This document shows, one piece after another, positions 1 to 5,783 of a stretch of DNA of 5,783 nt; position 1 is the first letter of the stretch, and each line of letters starts with the position of its first letter. Origin of the DNA: Clostridiales bacterium. Lineage in GTDB: Bacteria > Bacillota > Clostridia > Christensenellales > Aristaeellaceae. The position numbers and the translations under genes were made by a program. A model generated the notes under the pieces. The model searched no databases and was not told the DNA's origin. It was given only the letters and a program-made list of their open reading frames with translations. Location: assembly GCA_004557125.1 (NCBI GenBank), contig SFET01000068.1:1-5783 (forward strand). The letters are read 5' to 3'.

Positions 1-1
1 T

Positions 2-331
2 ACGCTGAACGTCTGGAGCGGCACGTCCGACGCGATTGCCGGAAGCCTGAAGCGGGCCAGCATCGCGGGGCTGAACGATCTGGACAACACCACGGCTGCA
101 AAGATGAGACGCAGCGAACAGTACATCCACGACCCGGACAAGTGGGTTGCGACGGTCAACTGGGGCAGCTATTTCGAGCTGCAGTACCATGGGCACCTGA
201 GCATCAATGACGTGGAGAGCGTCACCTTCAGCGATACACTGCCCGGAAATTTCGATGTGATTCTCGGGAAACTCAAGCGCAAGGGCGTAAAGGTCTACCA
301 GGTCAAAGGAGGAAGTCTGCATGAATTTTAA
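2..331 (+). CDS. 3' end of an unrecognised phage gene (5' truncated)
   Basis: An open frame enters from the left edge and stops at TAA 329-331, giving 109 visible residues. The first internal ATG is at 104, but residues before it (reading TLNVWSGTSDAIAG...) look equally coding, so the gene probably begins outside the window. The visible part starts with a likely helical stretch (SLKRASIAGLNDLD), followed by an aromatic, beta-like segment (WVATVNWGSYFELQYHG) and a basic C-terminal piece (LGKLKRKGVKVYQV). I see no signal peptide, membrane segment or catalytic motif that I can name. Its stop overlaps the start of the next gene by 11 bases, so the two are probably translationally coupled in one operon. 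By position it could be a tail or neck protein, or a small accessory gene inserted before the tail chaperones. The sequence does not decide this, and I assign no function. Confidence 0.72.
   Translation, partial: TLNVWSGTSDAIAGSLKRASIAGLNDLDNTTAAKMRRSEQYIHDPDKWVATVNWGSYFELQYHGHLSINDVESVTFSDTLPGNFDVILGKLKRKGVKVYQVKGGSLHEF
307..312 (+). promoter_or_regulatory. Strong Shine-Dalgarno site for the gene at 321
   Basis: The bases read AGGAGG, a perfect match to the anti-Shine-Dalgarno core, with an 8-base spacer to the ATG at 321. It lies inside the end of the upstream gene and fixes the start of the next one, even though the two genes overlap by 11 bases. Confidence 0.85.
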
Positions 332-644
332 GCGCATTGTGGGCGCGTGGCTTGGACACGGAACGGTTTTTGAATTGGAGGATGGCATGTACGCGCTGGT
401 AGATCATGAGGTGAGCACCAGTGAAGCACACTACGCTGCCATCGCAGGCAGCCTGCTGCGCGGTTATGCCGAGAACCCGGAGAATCTTCCTGTCGGCAAC
501 TGCGATGCGGATATTGCCGTGCTGAAAGCTCTGGAGAAGCCTGATCCGTATTACGGAATGGGTAAGGAGCGCTTTGAGGCACAGCTTGCCCGCCGCGACG
601 CGCTGCGGAGGAACCTTGGCATCCCGGACGATCAGGTTCTGTGA
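321..644 (+). CDS. Small phage protein of unknown function in the tail operon (107 aa)
   Basis: A complete 107-residue frame begins with ATG 321, set by the perfect AGGAGG eight bases upstream, and ends at TGA 642-644. It overlaps the previous gene by 11 bases, and its stop touches the ribosome binding site of the gpG-like gene, so it is firmly inside the operon. The N-terminal half (MNFKRIVGAWLGHGTVFELEDGMYALVDHEVS) looks like a compact beta-rich fold. The C-terminal half is more helical and charged, with KERFEAQLARRDALRRNLG near residues 83-101. There is no signal peptide or membrane helix. Genes in this slot, just before the G/T chaperones, are often tail completion or tail accessory proteins, but that is only positional inference. 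I do not recognise the family. Confidence 0.83.
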   Translation: MNFKRIVGAWLGHGTVFELEDGMYALVDHEVSTSEAHYAAIAGSLLRGYAENPENLPVGNCDADIAVLKALEKPDPYYGMGKERFEAQLARRDALRRNLGIPDDQVL

Positions 645-650
645 AAGGAG
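644..650 (+). promoter_or_regulatory. Shine-Dalgarno site that selects the gpG-like start
   Basis: The bases AAAGGAG overlap the last base of the upstream TGA. Two in-frame ATGs follow, at 652 and 658. The first leaves only one base of spacing and the second leaves seven, so ATG 658 is the likely start. Use of ATG 652 would add only Met-Thr to the product. Confidence 0.75.
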
Positions 651-657
651 CATGACA

Positions 658-1047
658 ATGATCAGCTGTACCCTGAACAATCAGAAATACACCATCGACT
701 TCGTCTCCGGCAGGGCACTGCGGGAGATGGAGCCTGCTGCCAAGATGTACGGGCGCATTGTCGCCCTCTCCAATGCCGCGCTCAAGGGAGAAACGCCCGC
801 GGATGCTGGAGAGCTATCCATTGCCGACGCGATGGACGTGATGATCCGCTGGTTCTGCATCCTGTTCGGGAACCAGTTCACCCCGGACGATGTGCTGGAT
901 TACTACCCCGTGGATCGCCTGATGCACGACATTGCGCTGGCACTCATGGCAGTCCAGACGCAGACCACGGAGATTCTCGATGAGTTCCCTACGAAGGCAG
1001 CGAGGACGGAGACGGCTTCGCAGCCCGAGGAGATTCCTCAGTCCTGA
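658..1047 (+). CDS. gpG-like tail assembly chaperone
   Basis: This frame encodes 129 residues from ATG 658 (131 from ATG 652) and ends at TGA 1045-1047. It opens with a short beta-like segment (MISCTLNNQKYTIDFVSGRALREMEP), which is the usual look of Gram-positive phage tail chaperones of the lambda gpG type. A helical body follows, with IADAMDVMIRWFCILFGNQFTPDDVLDYYPVDRL at about residues 57-90. The C-terminal tail, from about residue 107, is acidic and polar (DEFPTKAARTETASQPEEIPQS) and looks disordered, typical of the linker before a T extension. The gene lies immediately upstream of a gpT-like -1 frame and the tape measure gene, the classic G-T-tape measure order. Such proteins bind the tape measure and recruit tail tube subunits in the cytoplasm and are absent from the mature virion. 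The assignment rests on position, length and architecture; I could not run a homology search. The start codon is open to the two-ATG ambiguity. Confidence 0.8.
   Translation: MISCTLNNQKYTIDFVSGRALREMEPAAKMYGRIVALSNAALKGETPADAGELSIADAMDVMIRWFCILFGNQFTPDDVLDYYPVDRLMHDIALALMAVQTQTTEILDEFPTKAARTETASQPEEIPQS
984..1047 (+). other. G/T frame-overlap window (possible -1 frameshift or reinitiation region)
   Basis: The gpT-like frame is open only after TGA 981-983, and the gpG-like frame ends at 1047, so any -1 shift must occur in these 64 bases. I read every in-frame heptamer and found no canonical X_XXY_YYZ site. The least bad candidate is G_TTC_CCT at 984-990, where the A-site codon re-pairs well (CCT to CCC, both Pro) but the P-site re-pairing (TTC to GTT) is imperfect. 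As an alternative, GAGGAG at 1027-1032 lies 11 bases before a CTG at 1044 that overlaps the G stop as CTGA, which would allow termination-reinitiation from a rare CTG start. Confidence 0.5.
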
Positions 1048-1235
1048 CGCTGCCGGACTTCATCTATTCCACCTACAACTCTCTGCTGGAGAGCGGCTGG
1101 CGAATGCGGGAGATCGACGAGATGGACATGCTCGGCTTTCTGCGCATCCGATCCTGGAAAGCCAGACAGGATCAGGCCCGACAGGAACCCGTCCCGCGCT
1201 ACATCGATGAGGTGTGGCCCAACCTGAAACCGTGA
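1044..1235 (+). CDS. gpT-like tail assembly chaperone extension, -1 frame to gpG
   Basis: Read from CTG 1044, this frame gives 63 residues ending at TGA 1233-1235; the frame is open back to 984. The sequence LTLPDFIYSTYNSLLESGW, then REIDEMDMLGFLRIRSWKA, looks like the short T domain that follows G in many Gram-positive siphophages. T domains bind the tape measure protein, while the G part recruits tube subunits. No ATG precedes the apparently conserved start: the first in-frame ATG is at 1104 and would remove about 20 residues. The product is therefore probably made either as a G-T fusion by -1 frameshifting (about 192 residues if the shift is at 984-990) or by reinitiation at CTG 1044. The start given here is the conservative edge, not a proven one. 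The stop codon lies inside a terminator-like hairpin. Confidence 0.68.
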   Translation: MTLPDFIYSTYNSLLESGWRMREIDEMDMLGFLRIRSWKARQDQARQEPVPRYIDEVWPNLKP

Positions 1236-1261
1236 CGCCGGTGCGCACGGTTTTTCTTTTT
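1227..1261 (+). terminator. Intrinsic terminator-like hairpin at the end of the T frame, before the tape measure gene
   Basis: The arm AAACCGTG (1227-1234) pairs perfectly with CACGGTTT (1246-1253). Inside it, CGC (1236-1238) pairs with GCG (1243-1245) around a CGGT loop, with only A1235 bulged. This makes an 11-bp, GC-rich stem. It runs into a T tract: T1251-1255, one C, then T1257-1261. The left arm includes the T stop codon (1233-1235), and the hairpin ends about 20 bases before the tape measure start. As there is no other visible promoter for the tape measure gene, partial termination or attenuation is more likely than a true operon end. Confidence 0.68.
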
Positions 1262-1269
1262 GCAAAGGC

Positions 1270-1275
1270 AGGTGA
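1270..1275 (+). promoter_or_regulatory. Shine-Dalgarno site for the tape measure gene
   Basis: AGGTGA ends five bases before ATG 1281 and matches the right half of the AGGAGGTGA consensus. It supports ATG 1281 as the tape measure start and lies just downstream of the terminator-like T tract. Confidence 0.72.
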
Positions 1276-1280
1276 ACCCG

Positions 1281-4200
1281 ATGAGTGAAACCCTCCGCGA
1301 CCTTGTAGTGTCGCTGTCCCTGCAGACGGACAACTTCACCCGAAATATCAAGTCCGTCAGCAAGCAGATCGCAGAAGCGGAGTCCCAGTTCAAGCTGGCT
1401 GCCGCTGGTGTGGAGGGCTTCGAGCGCACCACCACAGGCCTTGCCACACAGCTTTCCACGCTGGAGCGCCGCCTGTCGCTGCAGAAGGATGCCGTCAATC
1501 AGTACCAGCGCGCGCTGGAAGCCGCCAACAATAAGCTGTCTGAGTGCTATAATCGCCAGAACGACTATGCGCAGCGGCTGGAAACTGCCAAGGCCGCACA
1601 GCAGGCGCTCAAGGAACAGGTTGCGGCAGCAGCCCAGCAGGTACGCACCTACTCCGCGACGCTGGGTGATTCGGATTCCGCGACCATCGCCGCAAAGGCT
1701 AATCTGGACGCGCTCAAGGAAGAATATCGGGCCTCTGTTCAGGAAGTAAAGAAGCTCTCCGGGCAAAACGAGGCGCTCAAGAAGACCACGCAAAACGCCG
1801 CGGATGCGGTGTCGCAGGCCGATACCAATCTCAATATGGCCCGCGCTGGTGTGAAGCAGACAGAAGCCGAGATCAACCGGTGCAATCAGTCCCTTCGGTT
1901 GGCGCAGACCAACTGGGATGCAGCCGGGAAATCCATCGATGCCAGCCGCGCCGCGATTGCGACTTTCGGCAAGGAGATCGGTCTTGCCGAAAGCCGGTTC
2001 AAGCTGGCTACAGTGGGCATCAAGGACATGGACACCAGTGTGGCGGGCCTGACCGCCAAGCTGACGCTGCTGCGTGAAAAGCTGAACATCCAAGAGAAAT
2101 CCATCGCGGAGTATGAAAACGCCTTGCGTGGTGCAAGGGAGCAGCTGCAGGCTGCACAGCAGGCCCACGACCCTGAGAAGATCCAGCAGGCATCCGACGC
2201 CGTCCTTGATGCAGAAGCAGCGCTGAACCGGGCAAAGGCTGCCGTCAAGGCTACCCGTGCAGAGATCGAGGAGACCAATCGTCAGCTTTCGACTGCCAAG
2301 TCCGCATGGACAGCAGCGGGCAAATCGCTGGAGAGCTTTGGCAAAACCTGTGATTCCGTCAGCAAGAAGATGACCACAGCGGGCAGAACGCTCACCACGG
2401 TTATGACAACGCCCATCCTCACGCTGGGGACAGCAGCGGTCAAGGCTTCACTGGACTTCGAGTCTTCCTTTGCCGGTGTGCGCAAGACCGTGGACGCCAC
2501 GGAAACAGAGTTTGCTTCGCTGGCAGCATCTTCCAAACAGATGTCGACCGAGATCGCTGCATCCACCAGCGAGATCAACGGCGTCATGGCTACCGGTGGT
2601 CAGCTGGGCATCGCCAATGAACACCTGACGGAGTTCACCCGCGTCATGATCGATCTGGGCAACAGCTGCGAGGACTTGAATGCGGATGAAGCCGCGACAT
2701 CCATCGCCAAGTTCGCTAACGTGATGGGCACAAACCAGAACCTGTTCCAGAATATTGGCTCGACCATTGTCGATCTGGGCAATAACTTTGCCACGACTGA
2801 GAAGCCCATCATGGAGATGGCGCAGCGTCTCGCAGGCGCAGGCAAGCAGGTGGGCCTGACAGAAGCGCAAGTGCTGGGCTTTGCCACTGCGCTGTCCTCC
2901 GTAGGCATTGAGGCACAGATGGGCGGCTCGGCGTTTTCCAAGGCGCTGATCAAGATGGAGGTCGCCTCTGCCACCGGCGGGGATGCCCTCAAGGATTTCG
3001 CTACTGTCTGTGGCATGACCAGTTCGCAGTTCAAGACGCTTTTTGACAATGATCCCGCTGCCGCGTTCCAGGCATTTATCGTAGGCCTCTCTAAAATGGA
3101 TGAGGAAGGCGAGAGCGCAATCGCTGTGCTGGACGAGATCGGCATCAAGGAAGTGCGTCTGCGCGATACGATGCTGCGCGCGACCAACGCCACCGAACTG
3201 TTCAGCCGGGCACAGGCAACAGCCAACCGTGCATGGGAGGAGAACACCGCCCTGACCACCGAGGCGAACAAGCGCTACGCCACCACCGAGAGCAAGCTCA
3301 TCAACCTGAGGAACAAAGCTGTCCTCTTTGGGCAGCAGCTGGGTGATGATCTCAATCCCACCATCCAAAACCTCATCAAGGGTGCAGACGATATGCTGGA
3401 CAGCTTCCTCAAGCTGGATGCTGCCCAGCGCAAACAGATCCTCCAATACGCCGCGATTGCCGCTGCTGCCGGGCCGGTGCTGCTCACGCTCGGCAAGATC
3501 ACCAAGGGTGTCGGCACGCTGTCTACCGGTATCGGCAAGTTTGCCACCGCAGTCGGCAAGGCTGGTGGCGGCATCAAGGGCTTCATGACTGTTCTGAGCA
3601 GCTCGCCTGCCGTGTGGCTGGCAGTGGCAGCGGCTACGATCACGGCGACTGTCGCCATTGCGGACTACGTTTCCGGTGCCAAGCAGGCCCGCGAAGCTCT
3701 CAAGGGCATGCAGGAAACCGCTGACAAGTGGAAATCGACTGCTGCGGAAACCTTCTACGGTCAGAGCGAAGGCTTGTCCTTCTTCGGCATGAGCAAGTCG
3801 GACTTCGTCCGGGACATGCAGTCTGCACAGGACTGGCTGAACGGCCTGATTACTGTGTGGACGGACGGCAAAAAGGAATCCGACGAGATTGTGTCCGAAT
3901 GGACGGATTCCTTCAAGGCCCTGACGGAATCCACGCGCACAGAACTGATGCAGCTCAAGGCCACCGCCGACGAGGGCGGGTACACCTCGGTCTCTCGCGG
4001 CCTTTCTGATGACATTGCCACGCTGGATGCGATGGACGCGGAAATCGCACGCCTGCTGAAGAAGCGCCAGAACGGATACTTCTCCGAAAAGGACAAGATC
4101 CGGCTTCAGGAGCTCATCGACACGCGCGAGGCTATCGAGGTGAAATACCGCCTCTCCCCGGCAGATGCGGATGGCTTCGACACCATTCGACAAAAACTGG

Positions 4201-5783
4201 AAGCGGAGGTTGCCCGCGCACAGGCCCGCGGCAAGCAGGATGCCGATGTGACAGTCTACGAAAACGCCGTCGTTGCTGCCGCGCAGGGTCTGGCTGCCAT
4301 GAACAGCGAGATTGACGCGCAGTACGATAAGGAGTATGCGCTCATCCAGTTGATTGAGGACAGCGCCGAGCGTCAGGCCGCAATGGACGCGCTCAATACC
4401 CGGTACAACGAGAATCGTCGTGCTGCCGCGCAGGAATATGCCGCTCTGCTGGCAGACATTGTAATGCCGGTCTGGGAGCAGGAGGACATCCAGCAGGCAG
4501 CATCCGACGTGGATCTGCTCACGCAAAAGCTGCGCGAATACAGCGCCATGGATGAGGGCGCGCTGACGGAATACATTGCCATGCTGACGCAGATTCAAAG
4601 CCTGCTGGACAGCGGCATGTCTGAAGCCGAAGTGCAGGCCATGTTCCCGGAGATCGACTTTTCTACGGCGCTGGAGCAGCTCGCATCCATTCAGGCTTTC
4701 CTGAACAATCGGGAGTTGGAGCTTCCCGGCCTGACCGAAATGTTTGGCGATGCGCTGCCGGAGGAAGTGCTGACCATTGCGACCGATCTGGACATGACCG
4801 GCGCGCAGGAGCGCTGGGCTGAATTTGCCGAGAATCCCGGAGCCATTACGACTGATGCCGTGATTGCTGGGTACTCCGAGGCGGAAGACGCCCAGAAGTT
4901 GCAGCCGCAGGTGGAAGCCTTCATTGCCAAATATACCGAAATCCCGGAAGGCGCTGACAAGGCCGAGCTGACCCCGGAGGGCCTGATCGCCTACATCAAT
5001 ACCTACGCAGAGGTGACCGGTGGTGCCGATGTCTCCGGCCTGACCCCGGAAAACGTCACCGCCATGGTCAGTGCCTACAAGGAGCTGGCGTCTGGTACGG
5101 ACATCTCTACGCTCAAGCCAAGCGAGATCACCGCGTACATCTCCAAGTATCTGGAAGATAGAAATGTGGATACCACCGGGCTATCGCCGGATGGGATCAC
5201 GGCGTTTGTGCTGGCCTATCAGGAGATCACGGGCGGCGCGCTGACCACATCGCTCACCCCGGATGACATCACCGCCATGGTGGCGAAATACCTCGAAGCG
5301 GAGAACGTGGATATTTCTGCCCTGTCTCCCGACCAGATCGAGGCCATCGTTACGGCCTATGCCGAGGCTACCGGTGTGGACAAGAGCACGCTGCTCCAGA
5401 ACTTCACCGCCTACATCACTCGCTATGATGACAGTCGGGCTATAAAGCCCAAGCTGAATATGACCGTGGGCATCTATGGCTACGACCTGATGGCCTACCG
5501 GAAATTCATCAAGGAGAACCCTGTGGAAGTGCAGGGCATCGTGAAGCTAGGCGAAATCTATCAGAATCCTTCGGATGCGCTGCTCGATCCACAGACAAAG
5601 TTCTGGCAGGATGGGCAGGAAATCCCCGTGGAGGCGGTGCCCACCGAGCTGCTGACGGCAGACAAGGTCGCCGTACTCGATGCGGACGGGACGCTGCATG
5701 TGCTGATCGCGCCGAAGATCACCGGCACACAGGAAGCCATTGATGCGCTGTCTCCGCTCATTGATGAGGTTGACCAGTTCGGC
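1281..5783 (+). CDS. Phage tail tape measure protein, TP901 family (3' truncated)
   Basis: From ATG 1281 the frame is open for 1501 codons to the right edge with no stop, so the protein is longer than 1501 residues. It acts as the ruler inside the tail tube and is ejected during DNA entry. Residues about 1-375 are Ala/Gln/Glu/Lys-rich coiled coil, including a duplicated module. A short hydrophobic segment, TTAGRTLTTVMTTPILTLGT at about 365-384, precedes the TP901 core (about 390-680), which starts SLDFESSFAGVRKTVDAT. The core also has NGVMATGGQLGIANEHL near 433-449 and SSVGIEAQMGGSAFSKAL near 539-556. The conserved exit LFGQQLGDDLNPTI is at about 682-695. Gly/Ala-rich hydrophobic stretches follow at about 723-797, including SSPAVWLAVAAATITATVAIA, probably membrane-active. 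After more helical coil (about 800-1200) comes a tandem repeat array (1207-1391) and then a mixed region containing YDLMAYRKFIKENPVEVQGI. The first residues (MSETLRDLVVSLSLQTDNFTRNI) are typical tape measure N-termini. It lies directly after the G/T chaperones. Confidence in the family is very high; the C-terminus is not seen. Confidence 0.96.
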   Translation, partial: MSETLRDLVVSLSLQTDNFTRNIKSVSKQIAEAESQFKLAAAGVEGFERTTTGLATQLSTLERRLSLQKDAVNQYQRALEAANNKLSECYNRQNDYAQRLETAKAAQQALKEQVAAAAQQVRTYSATLGDSDSATIAAKANLDALKEEYRASVQEVKKLSGQNEALKKTTQNAADAVSQADTNLNMARAGVKQTEAEINRCNQSLRLAQTNWDAAGKSIDASRAAIATFGKEIGLAESRFKLATVGIKDMDTSVAGLTAKLTLLREKLNIQEKSIAEYENALRGAREQLQAAQQAHDPEKIQQASDAVLDAEAALNRAKAAVKATRAEIEETNRQLSTAKSAWTAAGKSLESFGKTCDSVSKKMTTAGRTLTTVMTTPILTLGTAAVKASLDFESSFAGVRKTVDATETEFASLAASSKQMSTEIAASTSEINGVMATGGQLGIANEHLTEFTRVMIDLGNSCEDLNADEAATSIAKFANVMGTNQNLFQNIGSTIVDLGNNFATTEKPIMEMAQRLAGAGKQVGLTEAQVLGFATALSSVGIEAQMGGSAFSKALIKMEVASATGGDALKDFATVCGMTSSQFKTLFDNDPAAAFQAFIVGLSKMDEEGESAIAVLDEIGIKEVRLRDTMLRATNATELFSRAQATANRAWEENTALTTEANKRYATTESKLINLRNKAVLFGQQLGDDLNPTIQNLIKGADDMLDSFLKLDAAQRKQILQYAAIAAAAGPVLLTLGKITKGVGTLSTGIGKFATAVGKAGGGIKGFMTVLSSSPAVWLAVAAATITATVAIADYVSGAKQAREALKGMQETADKWKSTAAETFYGQSEGLSFFGMSKSDFVRDMQSAQDWLNGLITVWTDGKKESDEIVSEWTDSFKALTESTRTELMQLKATADEGGYTSVSRGLSDDIATLDAMDAEIARLLKKRQNGYFSEKDKIRLQELIDTREAIEVKYRLSPADADGFDTIRQKLEAEVARAQARGKQDADVTVYENAVVAAAQGLAAMNSEIDAQYDKEYALIQLIEDSAERQAAMDALNTRYNENRRAAAQEYAALLADIVMPVWEQEDIQQAASDVDLLTQKLREYSAMDEGALTEYIAMLTQIQSLLDSGMSEAEVQAMFPEIDFSTALEQLASIQAFLNNRELELPGLTEMFGDALPEEVLTIATDLDMTGAQERWAEFAENPGAITTDAVIAGYSEAEDAQKLQPQVEAFIAKYTEIPEGADKAELTPEGLIAYINTYAEVTGGADVSGLTPENVTAMVSAYKELASGTDISTLKPSEITAYISKYLEDRNVDTTGLSPDGITAFVLAYQEITGGALTTSLTPDDITAMVAKYLEAENVDISALSPDQIEAIVTAYAEATGVDKSTLLQNFTAYITRYDDSRAIKPKLNMTVGIYGYDLMAYRKFIKENPVEVQGIVKLGEIYQNPSDALLDPQTKFWQDGQEIPVEAVPTELLTADKVAVLDADGTLHVLIAPKITGTQEAIDALSPLIDEVDQFG
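1368..2330 (+). repeat. Diverged internal duplication of the N-terminal coiled-coil module of the tape measure protein
   Basis: Two copies of one module can be aligned by eye. Copy A (residues about 30-219, 1368-1937) opens IAEAESQFKLAAAGVEGF and closes NWDAAGKSI. Copy B (residues about 233-350, 1977-2330) opens IGLAESRFKLATVGIKDM and closes AWTAAGKSL. The coil starts also match: LSTLERRLSLQKDAVNQYQ in A against LTLLREKLNIQEKSIAEYE in B. The DNA is diverged, but TTCAAGCTGGCT is identical at both opening sites. Copy A carries about 70 extra coil residues. This looks like an old duplication with later length change, not a recent one. Confidence 0.75.
4899..5453 (+). repeat. Tandem array of about eight 23/24-residue units in the tape measure protein
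   Basis: Units begin at Leu codons 4899, 4968, 5040, 5112, 5181, 5253, 5322 and 5391, spaced 69 or 72 bases apart. The consensus is L-T-P-[DE]-x-I-T-A-[YFM]-[VI]-x-x-Y-x-E followed by a variable Gly/Val-Asp turn. The outer units, LQPQVEAFIAKY at the left and LLQNFTAYITRY at the right, are degenerate. Units starting at 5112 and 5253 resemble each other (KYLE...NVD), and those at 5181 and 5322 share AYxE.TG, suggesting a 47-residue double unit. Repeated helical units are well known in tape measure proteins, where length determines tail length. Confidence 0.9.

Noticed and set aside
574..657. Upstream extension of the gpG-like frame to ATG 574
   Set aside because: It would overlap the previous gene by about 70 bases and encode an Arg/Cys-rich leader (MRHSLPAATRCGG) without a ribosome binding site, whereas AAAGGAG lies seven bases before ATG 658.
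303..680. 125-residue minus-strand frame over the 107-residue gene
   Set aside because: The + strand gene here has a perfect AGGAGG and coupled neighbours; the antisense frame has neither.
932..1210. 92-residue + strand frame beginning MRWHSWQSRRRPRR
   Set aside because: It is a shadow frame over G and T, extremely Arg-rich and without a good ribosome binding site. The T-like frame in the same stretch has a coherent protein sequence.
1038..2168. 376-residue open frame on the minus strand
   Set aside because: It is antisense to the T frame and the tape measure coiled coil. Its repetitive Leu/Gly/Arg-rich translation is the mirror of Gln/Ala/Lys coiled-coil codons.
2182..4512. Similar stretches CAGCAGGCATCCGACG near 2188 and CAGCAGGCAGCATCCGACG near 4492
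   Set aside because: Both encode QQA(A)SD in coiled coil with common Gln/Ala codons. The match is short and isolated, so convergence is the simpler explanation; it is not a mobile element or attachment repeat.
2448..4598. 716-residue open frame on the minus strand
   Set aside because: It lies wholly antisense to the TP901 core and following coil of the tape measure. GC-rich codon bias on the + strand removes stops from the opposite frame, the translation is rich in Cys, His, Leu and Arg with no recognisable domain, and I saw no ribosome binding site or promoter that would favour it.

Overview
This window is a densely packed stretch of a phage (or prophage) structural operon. All genes lie on the + strand and nearly every base is coding. 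From left to right it holds: the 3' end of an unrecognised gene; a small gene of unknown function; a gpG-like tail assembly chaperone; a gpT-like short frame lying in the -1 frame relative to gpG; and the first 1501 codons of a very large tape measure protein that runs off the right edge. The order G, T, tape measure is the standard late tail module of long-tailed phages. The tape measure's TP901-type core identifies the module independently of the gene order.

Host type is inferred. The purine-rich AGGAGG-type ribosome binding sites, the GC-rich codon choice (mostly G or C at third positions) and the protein style suggest a moderately high-GC Gram-positive host, most likely a gut Clostridia/Oscillospirales bacterium. 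No host gene, integrase or attachment site is visible, so prophage and free phage cannot be told apart.

The genes should work together in tail assembly. The G protein and, if made, the G-T product coat the tape measure protein and help tail tube subunits polymerise around it. The tape measure sets tail length and is later expelled during DNA entry. The first two genes sit where the major tail protein and small tail accessory genes usually lie, but neither is recognisable from sequence alone.

Four points stand out. (1) The G/T frames overlap in the -1 sense, but there is no canonical XXXYYYZ slippery heptamer and no ATG at the conserved start of T. (2) A strong intrinsic-terminator-like hairpin with a T tract contains the T stop codon and lies just before the tape measure gene. 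(3) The tape measure has an array of about eight 23/24-residue repeats, arranged partly as 47-residue double units. (4) It also has an N-terminal coiled-coil module present twice with different lengths. No CRISPR array, tRNA, rRNA, insertion sequence or clearly novel system was found.
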